From assembly GCA_030837505.1 (NCBI GenBank), contig JAUPKJ010000309.1, positions 1 to 43,263 of the forward strand: a stretch of DNA of 43,263 nt. Reading direction: 5' to 3'. Within the stretch, counting starts at the first letter, position 1. Each line of letters begins with the position of its first letter. A program made the position numbers and the translations under genes. This document shows positions 16,077 to 24,243 of the stretch, in pieces. The notes beneath the pieces were generated by a model. It searched no databases. It was not told the DNA's origin and saw only the letters and a list, made by a program, of their open reading frames with translations. Source of the DNA: Actinomycetota bacterium (GTDB taxonomy: Bacteria; Actinomycetota; Actinomycetes; Actinomycetales; Kineosporiaceae).

Positions 16077-17000
16077 TCAGCGCTGTCGCCTCCCGACCAG
16101 GCCCCACAGCGAGGCCCATTGCTCGGCGTCCAGGTCCCTCGGCAGACACGACGGTGCCAAACACAGCTCCCGCAGACGATCCCGAGCCGCTTTCCTGGAC
16201 AACCCCGTGGCCCGGGGGATGATCTCACCGAGGCCGCGACCGGGCCCGGTGAACATTCGGGAGAGGAATTGCTGGTAGTCCCGGCCCTCTGCGGACGCAG
16301 CCGTCCCGACGACCAGCGGCACCGCCCTGCGATCGATCCGCAGCAGCCCGCCGTCGACCCCGGGCACGGGGCGGAAGGCCCCTGCGGGAATCCGTCCGTG
16401 GACGGAGAACTCGTACCAGGGCCACCAGGACGCCGTCAGGAGAGTGGCGCCACCGATTCCCGCGCGTCGCCGAGCCACCTCCCACTGGACCAGCAGGATT
16501 GCCGTCGTCCAGCTGGACGCGGGAAAAATGCGTCTCAGCACGGCCGTCGTCAGATGAAAGGGAATGTTCCCCACCAGGACATGGGGGTGATCGGGGAACG
16601 GATGTCGCAGGAAGTCCCCCTGGACCACGGTGACGCTCCGGTCGCCCAGCCTGCGGTGCAGCCTGCGGGCACGACGGGGATCCAGTTCCACGGCGGTGAT
16701 CTCGCGGCCGGAGGCGCTCAAGGGAACGGTGAGCGCACCGTCCCCCGGACCGAACTCGACGACCGGACCGGGCACCCGGGCGACGAGCCTGCCGACAGTG
16801 GCGATCACCTTCCGGTCGACGAGGAAGTTCTGGCCCAGTTCGTGCCCTCCGCCGGGCAGGGACCACGCCCGGTGAGGCGGCCGGAGGACCGGCGGGGAGG
16901 GGACCTCGCGCGGATCGGGCGCGTGGGAGGGGACGGAAGGGGCAGGGGCAGCGTTGGATCCGCGAAGGGAACCAGGGGTGGATCGGGGATTGCGTGGCAT
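16077..17000 (-). CDS. erm: Erm-type 23S rRNA adenine N6-methyltransferase (MLS-B resistance)
   Basis: A 307-residue protein. After a 45-residue proline-rich extension come the Erm/KsgA motifs: GGHELGQNFLVDRKVI (51-66), SAM motif I VEFGPGDGAL (81-90), AVELDP (103-108), GDFLRHPFP (128-136), catalytic GNIPF (144-148) and FRPVPGVD (209-216). LTASWWPWYEFSVHGRIPAG and VQWEVARRRAGIGG are typical of the actinobacterial Erm(38)/Erm(X) group, not of KsgA. Enzymes of this group methylate A2058 of 23S rRNA and block macrolides, lincosamides and streptogramin B. GGAG lies seven bases before the ATG at 17000 but is buried in a predicted stem. Expression appears controlled by the leader peptide at 17105-17146. 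The allele class is not decided. Confidence 0.9.
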   Translation of the reverse strand: MPRNPRSTPGSLRGSNAAPAPSVPSHAPDPREVPSPPVLRPPHRAWSLPGGGHELGQNFLVDRKVIATVGRLVARVPGPVVEFGPGDGALTVPLSASGREITAVELDPRRARRLHRRLGDRSVTVVQGDFLRHPFPDHPHVLVGNIPFHLTTAVLRRIFPASSWTTAILLVQWEVARRRAGIGGATLLTASWWPWYEFSVHGRIPAGAFRPVPGVDGGLLRIDRRAVPLVVGTAASAEGRDYQQFLSRMFTGPGRGLGEIIPRATGLSRKAARDRLRELCLAPSCLPRDLDAEQWASLWGLVGRRQR

Positions 17001-17006
17001 GGAAAT

Positions 17007-17116
17007 GCTCCGCCGGCTGTGGTATCGGACAGCCGGGCGGCAAGAATCGCCGCACCGGCAGGACCGGGACGCGGCGGAGCCTCAAGAGGTGAGTCGGTCC
17101 GCCGCTACGGGCGGCG
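17007..17116 (-). promoter_or_regulatory. Four-segment translational attenuator of erm
   Basis: On the minus-strand RNA, segment 1 (17116-17111, CGCCGC) pairs with segment 2 (17105-17100, GCGGCG) around loop CCGUA. Segment 3 (17080-17072, GCTCCGCCG) pairs perfectly with segment 4 (17015-17007, CGGCGGAGC), which contains the erm GGAG. The alternative pairing of segment 2 (17105-17098, GCGGCGGA) with segment 3 (17078-17071, TCCGCCGC) is also perfect over 8 bases. Segment 1 is within the leader codons. This is the classical Erm attenuator arrangement. Confidence 0.8.
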
Positions 17117-17146
17117 CAACCTCATGCTCATGGTGATTCGACACAT
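17105..17146 (-). CDS. Erm leader peptide with Arg-Leu-Arg arrest motif
   Basis: A 13-codon ORF, MCRITMSMRLRRP, ends 104 bases before the erm start. Internal ATG codons at 17131 and 17125 give MSMRLRRP and MRLRRP. The core MRLR equals that of the B. licheniformis ErmD leader (MTHSMRLRFPTLNQ), at which macrolide-bound ribosomes stall (+X+ arrest motif). Stalling at Leu10/Arg11 would cover attenuator segment 1. No ribosome-binding site precedes the ATG at 17146, but a TAAGCT -10 hexamer ends 7 bases before it, suggesting leaderless initiation. Confidence 0.8.
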   Translation of the reverse strand: MCRITMSMRLRRP

Positions 17147-17153
17147 GGGTCGG

Positions 17154-17159
17154 AGCTTA
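17154..17159 (-). promoter_or_regulatory. Probable -10 element of the erm leader transcript
   Basis: TAAGCT fits TANNNT and lies 7 bases upstream of the leader ATG, so transcription would start at or near that A. An AAATT run about 27 bases further upstream could be the AT-rich element seen next to the -35 of WhiB7-dependent promoters; that is speculative. Confidence 0.5.
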
Positions 17160-17214
17160 GCGACAACCCGCCGGGAACACCTCGGAATTTCCGGTGGGGC
17201 GTCGTCGGTCCGGC

Positions 17215-18267
17215 TCAGCCGACGTCCCGGCGGCGTCGCAGTCCCAGGCCGGCGGCTGTCAGGAGCCCGGCCCCCAGGAACAGCAGGACGAGGGCTGCCG
17301 CGCGCAGACCGTCCGTGAGCTCCAGGACGAGTTCCGGTATCACGATCGACAGCCCGGCGATCCCGACCACGAGCAGGACGCCCGCGCGTTCCACGCGGTA
17401 GAGGATCAGAGTGCCCAGGGCCACGGCCGCAGTGAGCAGGTAGGCCCACCACCTCCATTCCTGGCGCGACAGACAGTGCTGCCCGCCCAGGAGCGCGATG
17501 GCGGCCCCGAGCCCGAGGGCCGGGTCCCGCTGCCGGAGGACGCCGGACCGGCCGAGGAACATCCAGAGCCCTCCGAGGGACAGGACAGCGAACCCGGTCA
17601 GGGGCACGGCGGTGGTGAGGTCCTCGAACTGGGAATTCGTGTTCAGCACGGACAAAAGGCTCAGAGCTGTACACGCGAGCATCGTGGGGAACGTTCTCAG
17701 GCAGGCGTGTCCCGCCGCTGCGACGACGGTCCCGAGCGCGAAGGGCAACCAGTACTGCTCCTGCCCCGGATCCTCTCCGAGCACGACCGACAGACAAATC
17801 GTCGCCCCGACCGCCGCCAGGGCGAGCAGGACGCCCGCGACCCTGCGACGGGCTCCCGAGGCCAGGACCCTCGTGCCCTTCCTCAGCGGCTCCGGACCGC
17901 CGATCAGCACCTGACCCGTTGCGAACAGCACGAGGGCGACGACGCCCGCCACGCCCGCCCAGAATCCCCGGCCGTGATGCCCCCACGACAGGGCCAGGAC
18001 CGCCCCCAAGCCCGCGATCACGAGCAGACCCCCGACGTAGCCGAGGGCCTCGGAGATCCAGGCCTCGTGTCGACCGGGGACGAGGGACGCGGCCCTCGAC
18101 ATCGCCCTGTACTGGGCCGGGGAGACCACTCCGCTGTCGACCAGTTCCCGCAGAGCACGGTCCAGTTGCGTTGGTCGGTCGATCCGTCCCTCCGCGCCGT
18201 TCGGAACCGGTGGGTTCGGAACAGAGCCGTCCGAGGGCTGCTCCGGGTGCTCTTCGCAGGAGACCAT
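17215..18267 (-). CDS. DUF2157 multi-pass membrane protein
   Basis: A 350-residue protein. Residues about 25-60 form a soluble helical start (LDRALRELVDSGVVSPAQYRAM), which with the following EALGYVGGLLVIAGLGAVLAL segment is the DUF2157 pattern. About ten hydrophobic segments follow, ending in GAGLLTAAGLGLRRRRDVG. The function of the family is unknown. The ATG at 18267 has GGGAG five bases upstream; longer in-frame starts lack one. It lies upstream of the erm leader in the same direction, with 68 bases between its stop and the leader start; the erm promoter appears to be separate. Confidence 0.82.
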   Translation of the reverse strand: MVSCEEHPEQPSDGSVPNPPVPNGAEGRIDRPTQLDRALRELVDSGVVSPAQYRAMSRAASLVPGRHEAWISEALGYVGGLLVIAGLGAVLALSWGHHGRGFWAGVAGVVALVLFATGQVLIGGPEPLRKGTRVLASGARRRVAGVLLALAAVGATICLSVVLGEDPGQEQYWLPFALGTVVAAAGHACLRTFPTMLACTALSLLSVLNTNSQFEDLTTAVPLTGFAVLSLGGLWMFLGRSGVLRQRDPALGLGAAIALLGGQHCLSRQEWRWWAYLLTAAVALGTLILYRVERAGVLLVVGIAGLSIVIPELVLELTDGLRAAALVLLFLGAGLLTAAGLGLRRRRDVG

Positions 18268-18385
18268 GGCCACTCCCTGAAAGATGGGTGACTCCATCAC
18301 CTCACGGGCCTCTGCCCCGCACATCAGTAGTGGTACTCATCCTGAGGACCTGCCCGCCCCCGTACCCTCCCGAGAACACATGACG

Positions 18386-18433
18386 CGGGGGGAAGGGTGG
18401 CCAGGCACCTGCGCCTGACCACCCTTCCCCCCG
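18386..18433 (-). terminator. Terminator of hydrolase paralogue 2
   Basis: A long hairpin: CGGGGGGAAGGGTGG pairs with CCACCCTTCCCCCCG, then after one mismatch CAGGC pairs with GCCTG around a 6-base loop. It lies 37 bases beyond the hydrolase stop codon and upstream of the DUF2157 gene. Confidence 0.85.
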
Positions 18434-18469
18434 GTCACCTCACATCACGTCACGTCGAGATCCGACCGG

Positions 18470-21313
18470 TCAGGAGGCGTCCTTGACGGTACCGACGAGC
18501 GTTGCGCCCCCGGGCAGGCCCGGGATCGGGTCGAACTCCTCCGGCGGCAACTCCTTCTCGCCCGGAACGCGCAGCCGGACGTTCTCCAGGCCCTCCTTGA
18601 TCTTGTCCTTGCGGATGGGCAGGCGAAGGGTGAGGACCCGGGCCCCCGACTCCTCCTGGGAGTAGATGGCGATCCCGCTGCGGGAGAGGGGAACACCCAG
18701 AGAGCCGACGTAGCCGCTTTCGGCGACCCATTGCGGTGAGAGGTCGCCGACGGTCAGTTCCTTCGCACCGTCCTTGGGCGCCTGGAAGTGCGCCATGATG
18801 AAGATGGGCGTCTCGCTGGGGGCACTCCGGGTGAAGGTCCACTTCAGGGTGCCTCCCTCCGTGGTCGTCGCGGTGGCACCGACGGTCAGGGGAGGGGAGG
18901 GATCGTCGTCGTGGACCTCAACATATCCCTCCACCGTGCTCGCGACGATCTGTCCGGTACCGATTCCCACAGCCTTGTAGAACACCCGGTCGGAGCTGTC
19001 GATGGCATTGCCCTTGATCTTCACGGGCACGGTGAACCGGGTCGTGCCGGGGGCTACCGTGATGGTGCGCGAGGTCTGGTCCTCGGATTGGTTCATCAGG
19101 CCGATGCGCATCGTCGCCGTCCTGTGGATCGTCCCCCGCACCGTGACCGGTAGGTCCACGGTCCTGTTCGCATCGCCTTCGTCCACGGTGATAATTCCCA
19201 TGTCGAACACGGGAAGGACGACAGGGTCGCCGGCAGCCTGCCCCGAGCGGTAGGACCAGGCGTCCAGGAGCCACAGGTCACCGCTGCGGGAACGGGACAC
19301 GAACTGCAGTCGCTTGATCCGGGTCAGGTCCACCTTTGCCTTCCGGGCCGCAGCCCGGTCCAGCGGGAGCCGGACCTCCTGCGCCCAGTAGGACCCCATG
19401 TAGGCGCCTGCCGGCGCCGCCGAGGGCAGACCGCTCAAGGTCCTGCTGCCCAGGGACAGACTGTGCCCGGCCGTGTCCGTGAGCCGGACCTCGAACTGGG
19501 TGTTGCGCGCCGCGGGCGGTACGGCGATCCTCATCGCCAAGGCGGTCGATTCATCGGGGATCGCCGGAGACGTGACGGCGATCGCAGAGGCCCCGCCGCT
19601 CTTCCTCCATTTCATCGTGACGACCGTGCGGGTCGGCTCGTCCTTCAACGCGGTGAAAGGACCGAAACTCGGGGTGTTCCCCTGGGAACCGGGCGGTAGA
19701 CAGGCGCTGGTCTCCCCGGCGGCCCTGGCCGTCAGACAGCGCGACCCCGTCGTGCCCAGCCCCGAGACCACCGAGGTGCTGCCGGTGGGCACGAGCAGAG
19801 GCTTGCGGTGACCGCCCAGGGCATGGGTGTGGATCTTCGCGGGGGTCACGCTGCGGGGCCGCAGCGCAGACCCGTCGAGGACGGGCAGAAGATTCGTCTC
19901 GCCCAGCACGAGGGCCCTGGCCGCGGTCGCGGTGTAGACGGCTCCGACGGTCCGCTGCTGCTGGGCCGTCAGCCTCGGAGCGGCTTTCGACCCGCACCGC
20001 GACTCGGGAACCGACGGATCGCCCCACCAGTCGTTGTCCGCCGGCGCCTTGGCCAGCCCCGGGGTCCACTCGGTGTTGAAGAAGTTGTGATTGGTGCCCT
20101 CCACGTAGACGGCCGAACGCAGGGCCGGGTCGGTGGTGACGTCGCGCGCGGCGTCCAGGTAGTACTGGCCCTCCAGGTCCGAGACGTCCCCGTCGCACGC
20201 CGGCAGCAGGACCACCGTCGGCACACCGGGAGCGGGATTGCGCGAGAAGGCCGTGGGAGCGATGAGCAGCTGACCGCGGACGCGCCAGGGCGCGGCCTCA
20301 TCGACGGAACTGTCCAGGGCCGCGTGGTTCACCCCCTCCCCTCCCCGGGAGTGACCCACGAGCAGGACGTGCGAAAGATCCGGCCGGGGACCGGCGCGGA
20401 CGGCCGAGGGAGCCTGTGCCCACGCGGCGTCCGAGGCGCTCCAGGCCGCCCAACGGGACAGGTGTTCCCGGACCAGTGCCGAACGGGCCACGGCCCCGCC
20501 GTCGAGGACCTGGTCCTGGGCGTTGATGCCGTTCGCGCTGATGGACAGCGTGATCCAGCCCTGCGAGGCCAACAGATCCTGCGCCAGGGTGTAACCGCGG
20601 TAACTGGGCGCAGGTTCCCAACCCCGCGGACACGGCCAGGCCAGGTAGGCGTCGGTGTCCTGCTTGTCCGACGTGTTGTAGCAGCTCACGTGTCGGCCGT
20701 GCAGGAACAGCGCCACGGGGCGCGGCCCCGTGGCGCCGAGGGGCACCACCACTTGGGCCTGCATCTCGACCGGGACCTCGAAGCCCTCGATCTTCAGGCT
20801 GCCCACGGTGTACTCGCCTCTGTGGGTCCTGTGGGCACCACGCTTGCCGGGGTCCCAGGCCGGCAGCTCCGAGGGACTCGGGGCCGACGCGGCGGAGGGA
20901 ACCGCCGGAGCGGTCGCACGAGCGGAGATCTCGTCCAGCCGACGGGCCCCTGCCATGACCCTCAGGGTCGAGGGGTCCTCGATCGTGAGGTCCGTGGCCT
21001 CGACGCTGACGGTGCGGCCGTCCTCCGACACCTGGGCCCCCGGCAGCACCTGGCCGTCGACCGCGATGTCGATCCGTTCGTCGAGCACCGCAAGGGGCCT
21101 CGGGGCCTCCCAGACCAGCCGGGAGCCGTTCTGTTCAACAGTCCACCGATCCGGAAGGTTCTCGTTCGCAGCGGTGGGGTTCTGTGTCACCACGGGAGGG
21201 TCGGCCGGGGCCGCCCAAGCCTGCAACTGGCCCATCGTGAAGGCACAGACGCCGATTCCCGCAGCGAGGGCGACGGGCCAAGGTCCCCGTCGAATCCTGC
21301 GTCGTCTCAACAT
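18470..21313 (-). CDS. Secreted alpha/beta hydrolase, paralogue 2, with Calx-beta-like C-terminus
   Basis: A 947-residue preprotein. MLRRRRIRRG and a hydrophobic stretch ending QAWA (about 34) form the signal peptide. An N-terminal beta region leads to the hydrolase domain: RPVALFLHGR (198-207), LLVGHSRGGEGVN with Ser322, LPACDGDVSDLEGQYYLD and VEGTNHNFFNTEW, giving a Ser-Asp-His triad. The C-terminal third holds two Calx-beta-like segments (ITVDEGDANRTVDLPV and VGATATTTEGGTLKWTF). The first 720 residues align with paralogue 1 block by block. ATG 21313 is preferred over the GTG at 21352 because it puts the arginines at the N-terminus. Substrate unknown; extracellular esterase or lipase activity is inference. 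Confidence 0.8.
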   Translation of the reverse strand: MLRRRRIRRGPWPVALAAGIGVCAFTMGQLQAWAAPADPPVVTQNPTAANENLPDRWTVEQNGSRLVWEAPRPLAVLDERIDIAVDGQVLPGAQVSEDGRTVSVEATDLTIEDPSTLRVMAGARRLDEISARATAPAVPSAASAPSPSELPAWDPGKRGAHRTHRGEYTVGSLKIEGFEVPVEMQAQVVVPLGATGPRPVALFLHGRHVSCYNTSDKQDTDAYLAWPCPRGWEPAPSYRGYTLAQDLLASQGWITLSISANGINAQDQVLDGGAVARSALVREHLSRWAAWSASDAAWAQAPSAVRAGPRPDLSHVLLVGHSRGGEGVNHAALDSSVDEAAPWRVRGQLLIAPTAFSRNPAPGVPTVVLLPACDGDVSDLEGQYYLDAARDVTTDPALRSAVYVEGTNHNFFNTEWTPGLAKAPADNDWWGDPSVPESRCGSKAAPRLTAQQQRTVGAVYTATAARALVLGETNLLPVLDGSALRPRSVTPAKIHTHALGGHRKPLLVPTGSTSVVSGLGTTGSRCLTARAAGETSACLPPGSQGNTPSFGPFTALKDEPTRTVVTMKWRKSGGASAIAVTSPAIPDESTALAMRIAVPPAARNTQFEVRLTDTAGHSLSLGSRTLSGLPSAAPAGAYMGSYWAQEVRLPLDRAAARKAKVDLTRIKRLQFVSRSRSGDLWLLDAWSYRSGQAAGDPVVLPVFDMGIITVDEGDANRTVDLPVTVRGTIHRTATMRIGLMNQSEDQTSRTITVAPGTTRFTVPVKIKGNAIDSSDRVFYKAVGIGTGQIVASTVEGYVEVHDDDPSPPLTVGATATTTEGGTLKWTFTRSAPSETPIFIMAHFQAPKDGAKELTVGDLSPQWVAESGYVGSLGVPLSRSGIAIYSQEESGARVLTLRLPIRKDKIKEGLENVRLRVPGEKELPPEEFDPIPGLPGGATLVGTVKDAS

Positions 21314-21784
21314 GTCCCCAGCTTGTCCCCGACCGCGCTCCGCCGCCTCCACCCCGGGCAGGAGATCCGACGAGCAGACACCTGTCCCCGGGGACAGCCT
21401 TTCTCATCGGGACGGGGGAGAACAGGAAGGTCCGAGTCGTTCGAAAGGAGGAGGGAAGGAATATTCGGAGCCCGCCGAGGGGCAACACTTCCGAACCGAT
21501 CAAGGGCACTGCGGTCGTGATCGCCTCGAACCGGAAGTTCTTCGCCAACACCACACCACGGACAATTCGGGGTGACCGGAGCGGAACGCTCGGTGGACAA
21601 CATCGGGGTTCGTGTAGGCCCGGGTGCCGAGATCGGTTTATGATTCCTGGCTGTTGCCGCTGGGCTGTTGCCACTGGCACAAGGGGCGAGCCCCGGTCCT
21701 GCACCGGCTCACCTTCCCAGGTCGCAGGTCCCAAGTCGTAAGTTCCAGGTCGCAGGTCCCAGTTCCCAGGTCGGGGAGTCACCC
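21314..21784. other. Divergent intergenic region upstream of the acyltransferase
   Basis: These 471 bases hold the promoters of hydrolase 2 (minus) and the acyltransferase (plus). A TATGAT at 21639-21644 could be a -10 element on the plus strand. Downstream lie short direct repeats: GGCTGTTGCC(G/A)CTGG twice (about 21650-21676) and the pair described at 21717-21761. No gene is supported. Confidence 0.45.
21717..21761. repeat. 17-base direct repeat before the acyltransferase start
   Basis: CCAGGTCGCAGGTCCCA occurs exactly at 21717-21733 and 21745-21761 (period 28), with further partial copies of CCCAGGTC up to 21773. It lies in the presumed 5' untranslated region. Confidence 0.75.
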
Positions 21785-23941
21785 TTGAGCGGAGTTGTCG
21801 GAACGGCCTCCCACGATCAGGTGTCTTCGGCCACCGGAGCCGGCATCGATGTGGTCCGGACGGGCGCGTCCGGTCGTACCGGTCAGGGGTTCCGGGCGGA
21901 CATCGAGGGCCTGCGGGCCCTGGCCGTGCTGCTGGTGGTCGTTTTTCATGCCGGGGTGCCTGCGCTCGCCGGCGGTTTCGTCGGCGTCGATATTTTTTTC
22001 GTGATCTCCGGTTTCTTGATCACCGGACTTCTCGTGGACGAGGCCCGGCACACCGGGTCGATCAATATTCCGAATTTCTATGCCCGGCGGGTCCGGCGGC
22101 TCCTGCCCATGGCCACCCTCGTGCTCCTGGCCACCACGGTCGCCTTCCGTCTCGTGCTCCCCCCGCTGGACTGGGCGGACCTGGGCACAGCTGTCACCGC
22201 AGCCACGTTCTGGGCCGCTAACTGGCACTTCGCTGCCGAGCAGACCGACTACATGGGGGATGCCGACCACAACCCGGTGCTGCATTACTGGTCGTTGAGC
22301 GTCGAGGAACAGTTCTACGTGGTGTGGCCCCTGCTTCTGCTCACGGTGCTGTGGCTGCACCGGCGGATCGGCAAGGGCGACATCACCCGGTGGTTCGCGG
22401 TCGCGTTGGCGGTGCTCGGGGGCGGCTCGTTGGCCCTGTCGATCCTCACCACGCGGGACTCGGGGCCGTGGGCCTACTTCGGCCTGCACACCAGGGCCTG
22501 GGAACTGGCCGCCGGTGCAGCCCTGGCCCTGGCCCGTCCGATGGCGGCCCGTGTCCCCCGGGCGGTCGCCGTCCTGGCCGGAGGGGGAGGGCTCCTTCTC
22601 GTCCTGGGATCAGCGTTCGTCCTGGACCGCGCCACCACCTTTCCCGGCGCCGCGGCCCTGTGGCCAGTGGTAGGAGTCATGATGCTGATCGCTGCCGGCG
22701 CCCGAACGCAGTCGGGGGTGGGGTTCCTGCTCTCCCGGCCCGTCCTGACCTATCTGGGGCGTGTTTCCTATGGCTGGTACCTGTGGCACTGGCCCTGTCT
22801 GCTCCTGGCCGCCGAGATCGGCGGCGGCCCGCAGAGCGCGGCGGAGGCTGCGAACGAGCAGGGGACCGACCCCTCTCCCTGGACGATCGGGTCGGCCGTA
22901 CTGATCTCGTTGCTGCTGGCGATCCTCACGAACCACCTGGTGGAGCAGCCCGTGCGGCGCTGGAAGGCGTTGCTGCGCTCGTCGGGTCGTTCCCTGGCCC
23001 TCGGGGCCTGCCTGCTCCTGACGGCGGCCTCCGGGGCCGGCCTCGTCCTGGGTTCGCCCCTCTCGGTGAGGGACCAGAAGACCGCAGAGACCCTGCGTCA
23101 GACCCCGCAGGAAGCTCGGAAGGACGTCCAGACCCCCGTCAGGTGCTTCGTCCCCTTCGGGTCGGTGGACGTCGACCCGAACTGTCGTTTCGGCGATCCG
23201 AACGGACAGAAGGTCGTCGTGCTCTTCGGGGACTCCCACGCGGCACAGTGGTTCCCCGCCTTGGAGGAAGCGGCCAAGGAACAGCATTGGCAGCTGTACC
23301 TGTGGACGAAGTCCGGCTGCGGGTACTCCGGGACCCGACAGTGGCTCGCGAAGTATCGCAGGGAGTACCGGGAATGTTCCACCTGGCGCGAGTCCGCGCT
23401 GCGGCGGATCGAGGGGCTTTCCCGCGTGGACGCGGTCGTGATCGGGCGGAACGTCTACCAGCTGACGAAATTGGTGGATCAGAACGGCCTCAAGGCCGAC
23501 GAGAAGGCCGCCGTCGGGCTGTGGGCCGAGGGCGCCGACCGGACCTTCCGTCGGCTGCAGGCCCGCTCGCGGAAGGTTGTCCTGCTGCGGGACACCCCGC
23601 GTCCCCTCGACGACCTGCCGGCCTGTGTTTCGGAGAATCTGAGCGCCCCCCAGCGTTGCGACTTCCCCCGGAAGGGGCACGCCGACCTGGACGCACAACT
23701 GTTCAGCACCGAGCGGAAGGCCGTCGCAGCGAACGGAGTCCACGTTCTGCGGACCACCCCGCTGGTCTGTCCCCGGGGTAACTGTCCCGCGCTGTCGCAG
23801 ACGGGCAACCTCACCTACAAGGATGACAACCACCTGACCGGAAGCTATTCCCGGGAGCTGGGCCCCGCCCTCGCCGCCCAGCTGTTTCCTGTGCTCACCC
23901 AGGACGCCGCCGGGATCTCTCGCGACGACCTGCACGAATGA
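21785..23941 (+). CDS. OatA-like O-acyltransferase with SGNH domain
   Basis: A 718-residue membrane enzyme. Residues about 40-400 are an acyltransferase 3 domain with roughly ten membrane segments: FRADIEGLRALAVLLVVVFH, GGFVGVDIFFVISGFLIT, FYARRVRRLLP, YWSLSVEEQFYVVWPLL and WYLWHWP are all signature segments. Residues about 450-715 form an extracytoplasmic SGNH esterase domain with VVLFGDSHAAQW (nucleophile Ser) and KDDNHLTGSYS (catalytic Asp and His). The pair moves an acetyl group across the membrane and attaches it to a cell-surface glycan such as peptidoglycan or a wall polymer; which one is not decided. The TTG at 21785 is chosen for GGGGAG six bases upstream. It is a single-gene unit. 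Confidence 0.9.
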   Translation: MSGVVGTASHDQVSSATGAGIDVVRTGASGRTGQGFRADIEGLRALAVLLVVVFHAGVPALAGGFVGVDIFFVISGFLITGLLVDEARHTGSINIPNFYARRVRRLLPMATLVLLATTVAFRLVLPPLDWADLGTAVTAATFWAANWHFAAEQTDYMGDADHNPVLHYWSLSVEEQFYVVWPLLLLTVLWLHRRIGKGDITRWFAVALAVLGGGSLALSILTTRDSGPWAYFGLHTRAWELAAGAALALARPMAARVPRAVAVLAGGGGLLLVLGSAFVLDRATTFPGAAALWPVVGVMMLIAAGARTQSGVGFLLSRPVLTYLGRVSYGWYLWHWPCLLLAAEIGGGPQSAAEAANEQGTDPSPWTIGSAVLISLLLAILTNHLVEQPVRRWKALLRSSGRSLALGACLLLTAASGAGLVLGSPLSVRDQKTAETLRQTPQEARKDVQTPVRCFVPFGSVDVDPNCRFGDPNGQKVVVLFGDSHAAQWFPALEEAAKEQHWQLYLWTKSGCGYSGTRQWLAKYRREYRECSTWRESALRRIEGLSRVDAVVIGRNVYQLTKLVDQNGLKADEKAAVGLWAEGADRTFRRLQARSRKVVLLRDTPRPLDDLPACVSENLSAPQRCDFPRKGHADLDAQLFSTERKAVAANGVHVLRTTPLVCPRGNCPALSQTGNLTYKDDNHLTGSYSRELGPALAAQLFPVLTQDAAGISRDDLHE

Positions 23942-24243
23942 AACAACCACGGATCCCTCCGGGGGACCGGGAGCGGACCGTGCTCTCCTGCGTACCGCGA
24001 TCAGGGTGTGACCAGCGGGGATCCGGGGACGCTGTCATTACCGGAACCTTGTCAGTTTTTTCACAGTGAAAGTTCTGTTTGCCCTCTGTGCATTTATTAG
24101 TGCTGTATGTGTAGTCATCCGTTCACTCGACGCCCACCGTGTGCCGCAGAGGGCACGGTCGTTCGACACCGCCTCGGCCCTCGCGCCGGTGCCCTCGACG
24201 CCCGTTCCGTGAGGTGCCGGCGGCGACCGAAAGGGGAGACCAG
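23942..24243. other. Intergenic region upstream of the carbohydrate-binding protein
   Basis: 302 bases. The stretch 24045-24115 is AT-rich (TTTTTT, TTTATTAG) and probably holds the promoter. From 24140 to 24240 the RNA could form short GC hairpins (for example GTGCC-N5-GGGCAC), but I do not recognise a riboswitch. GGGGAG precedes the ATG by five bases. Confidence 0.45.

Noticed and set aside
16077-17000. Assignment of the methyltransferase as KsgA (16S rRNA dimethyltransferase)
   Set aside because: Motifs GNIPF-x-LTT, VQWEVARRRAGIGG and WWPWYEF are Erm-type, and the upstream leader attenuator is typical of erm, not ksgA.
24119-24243. A riboswitch-like region before the carbohydrate-binding protein
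   Set aside because: Only short GC hairpins can be drawn; no conserved core of a known riboswitch class is present.
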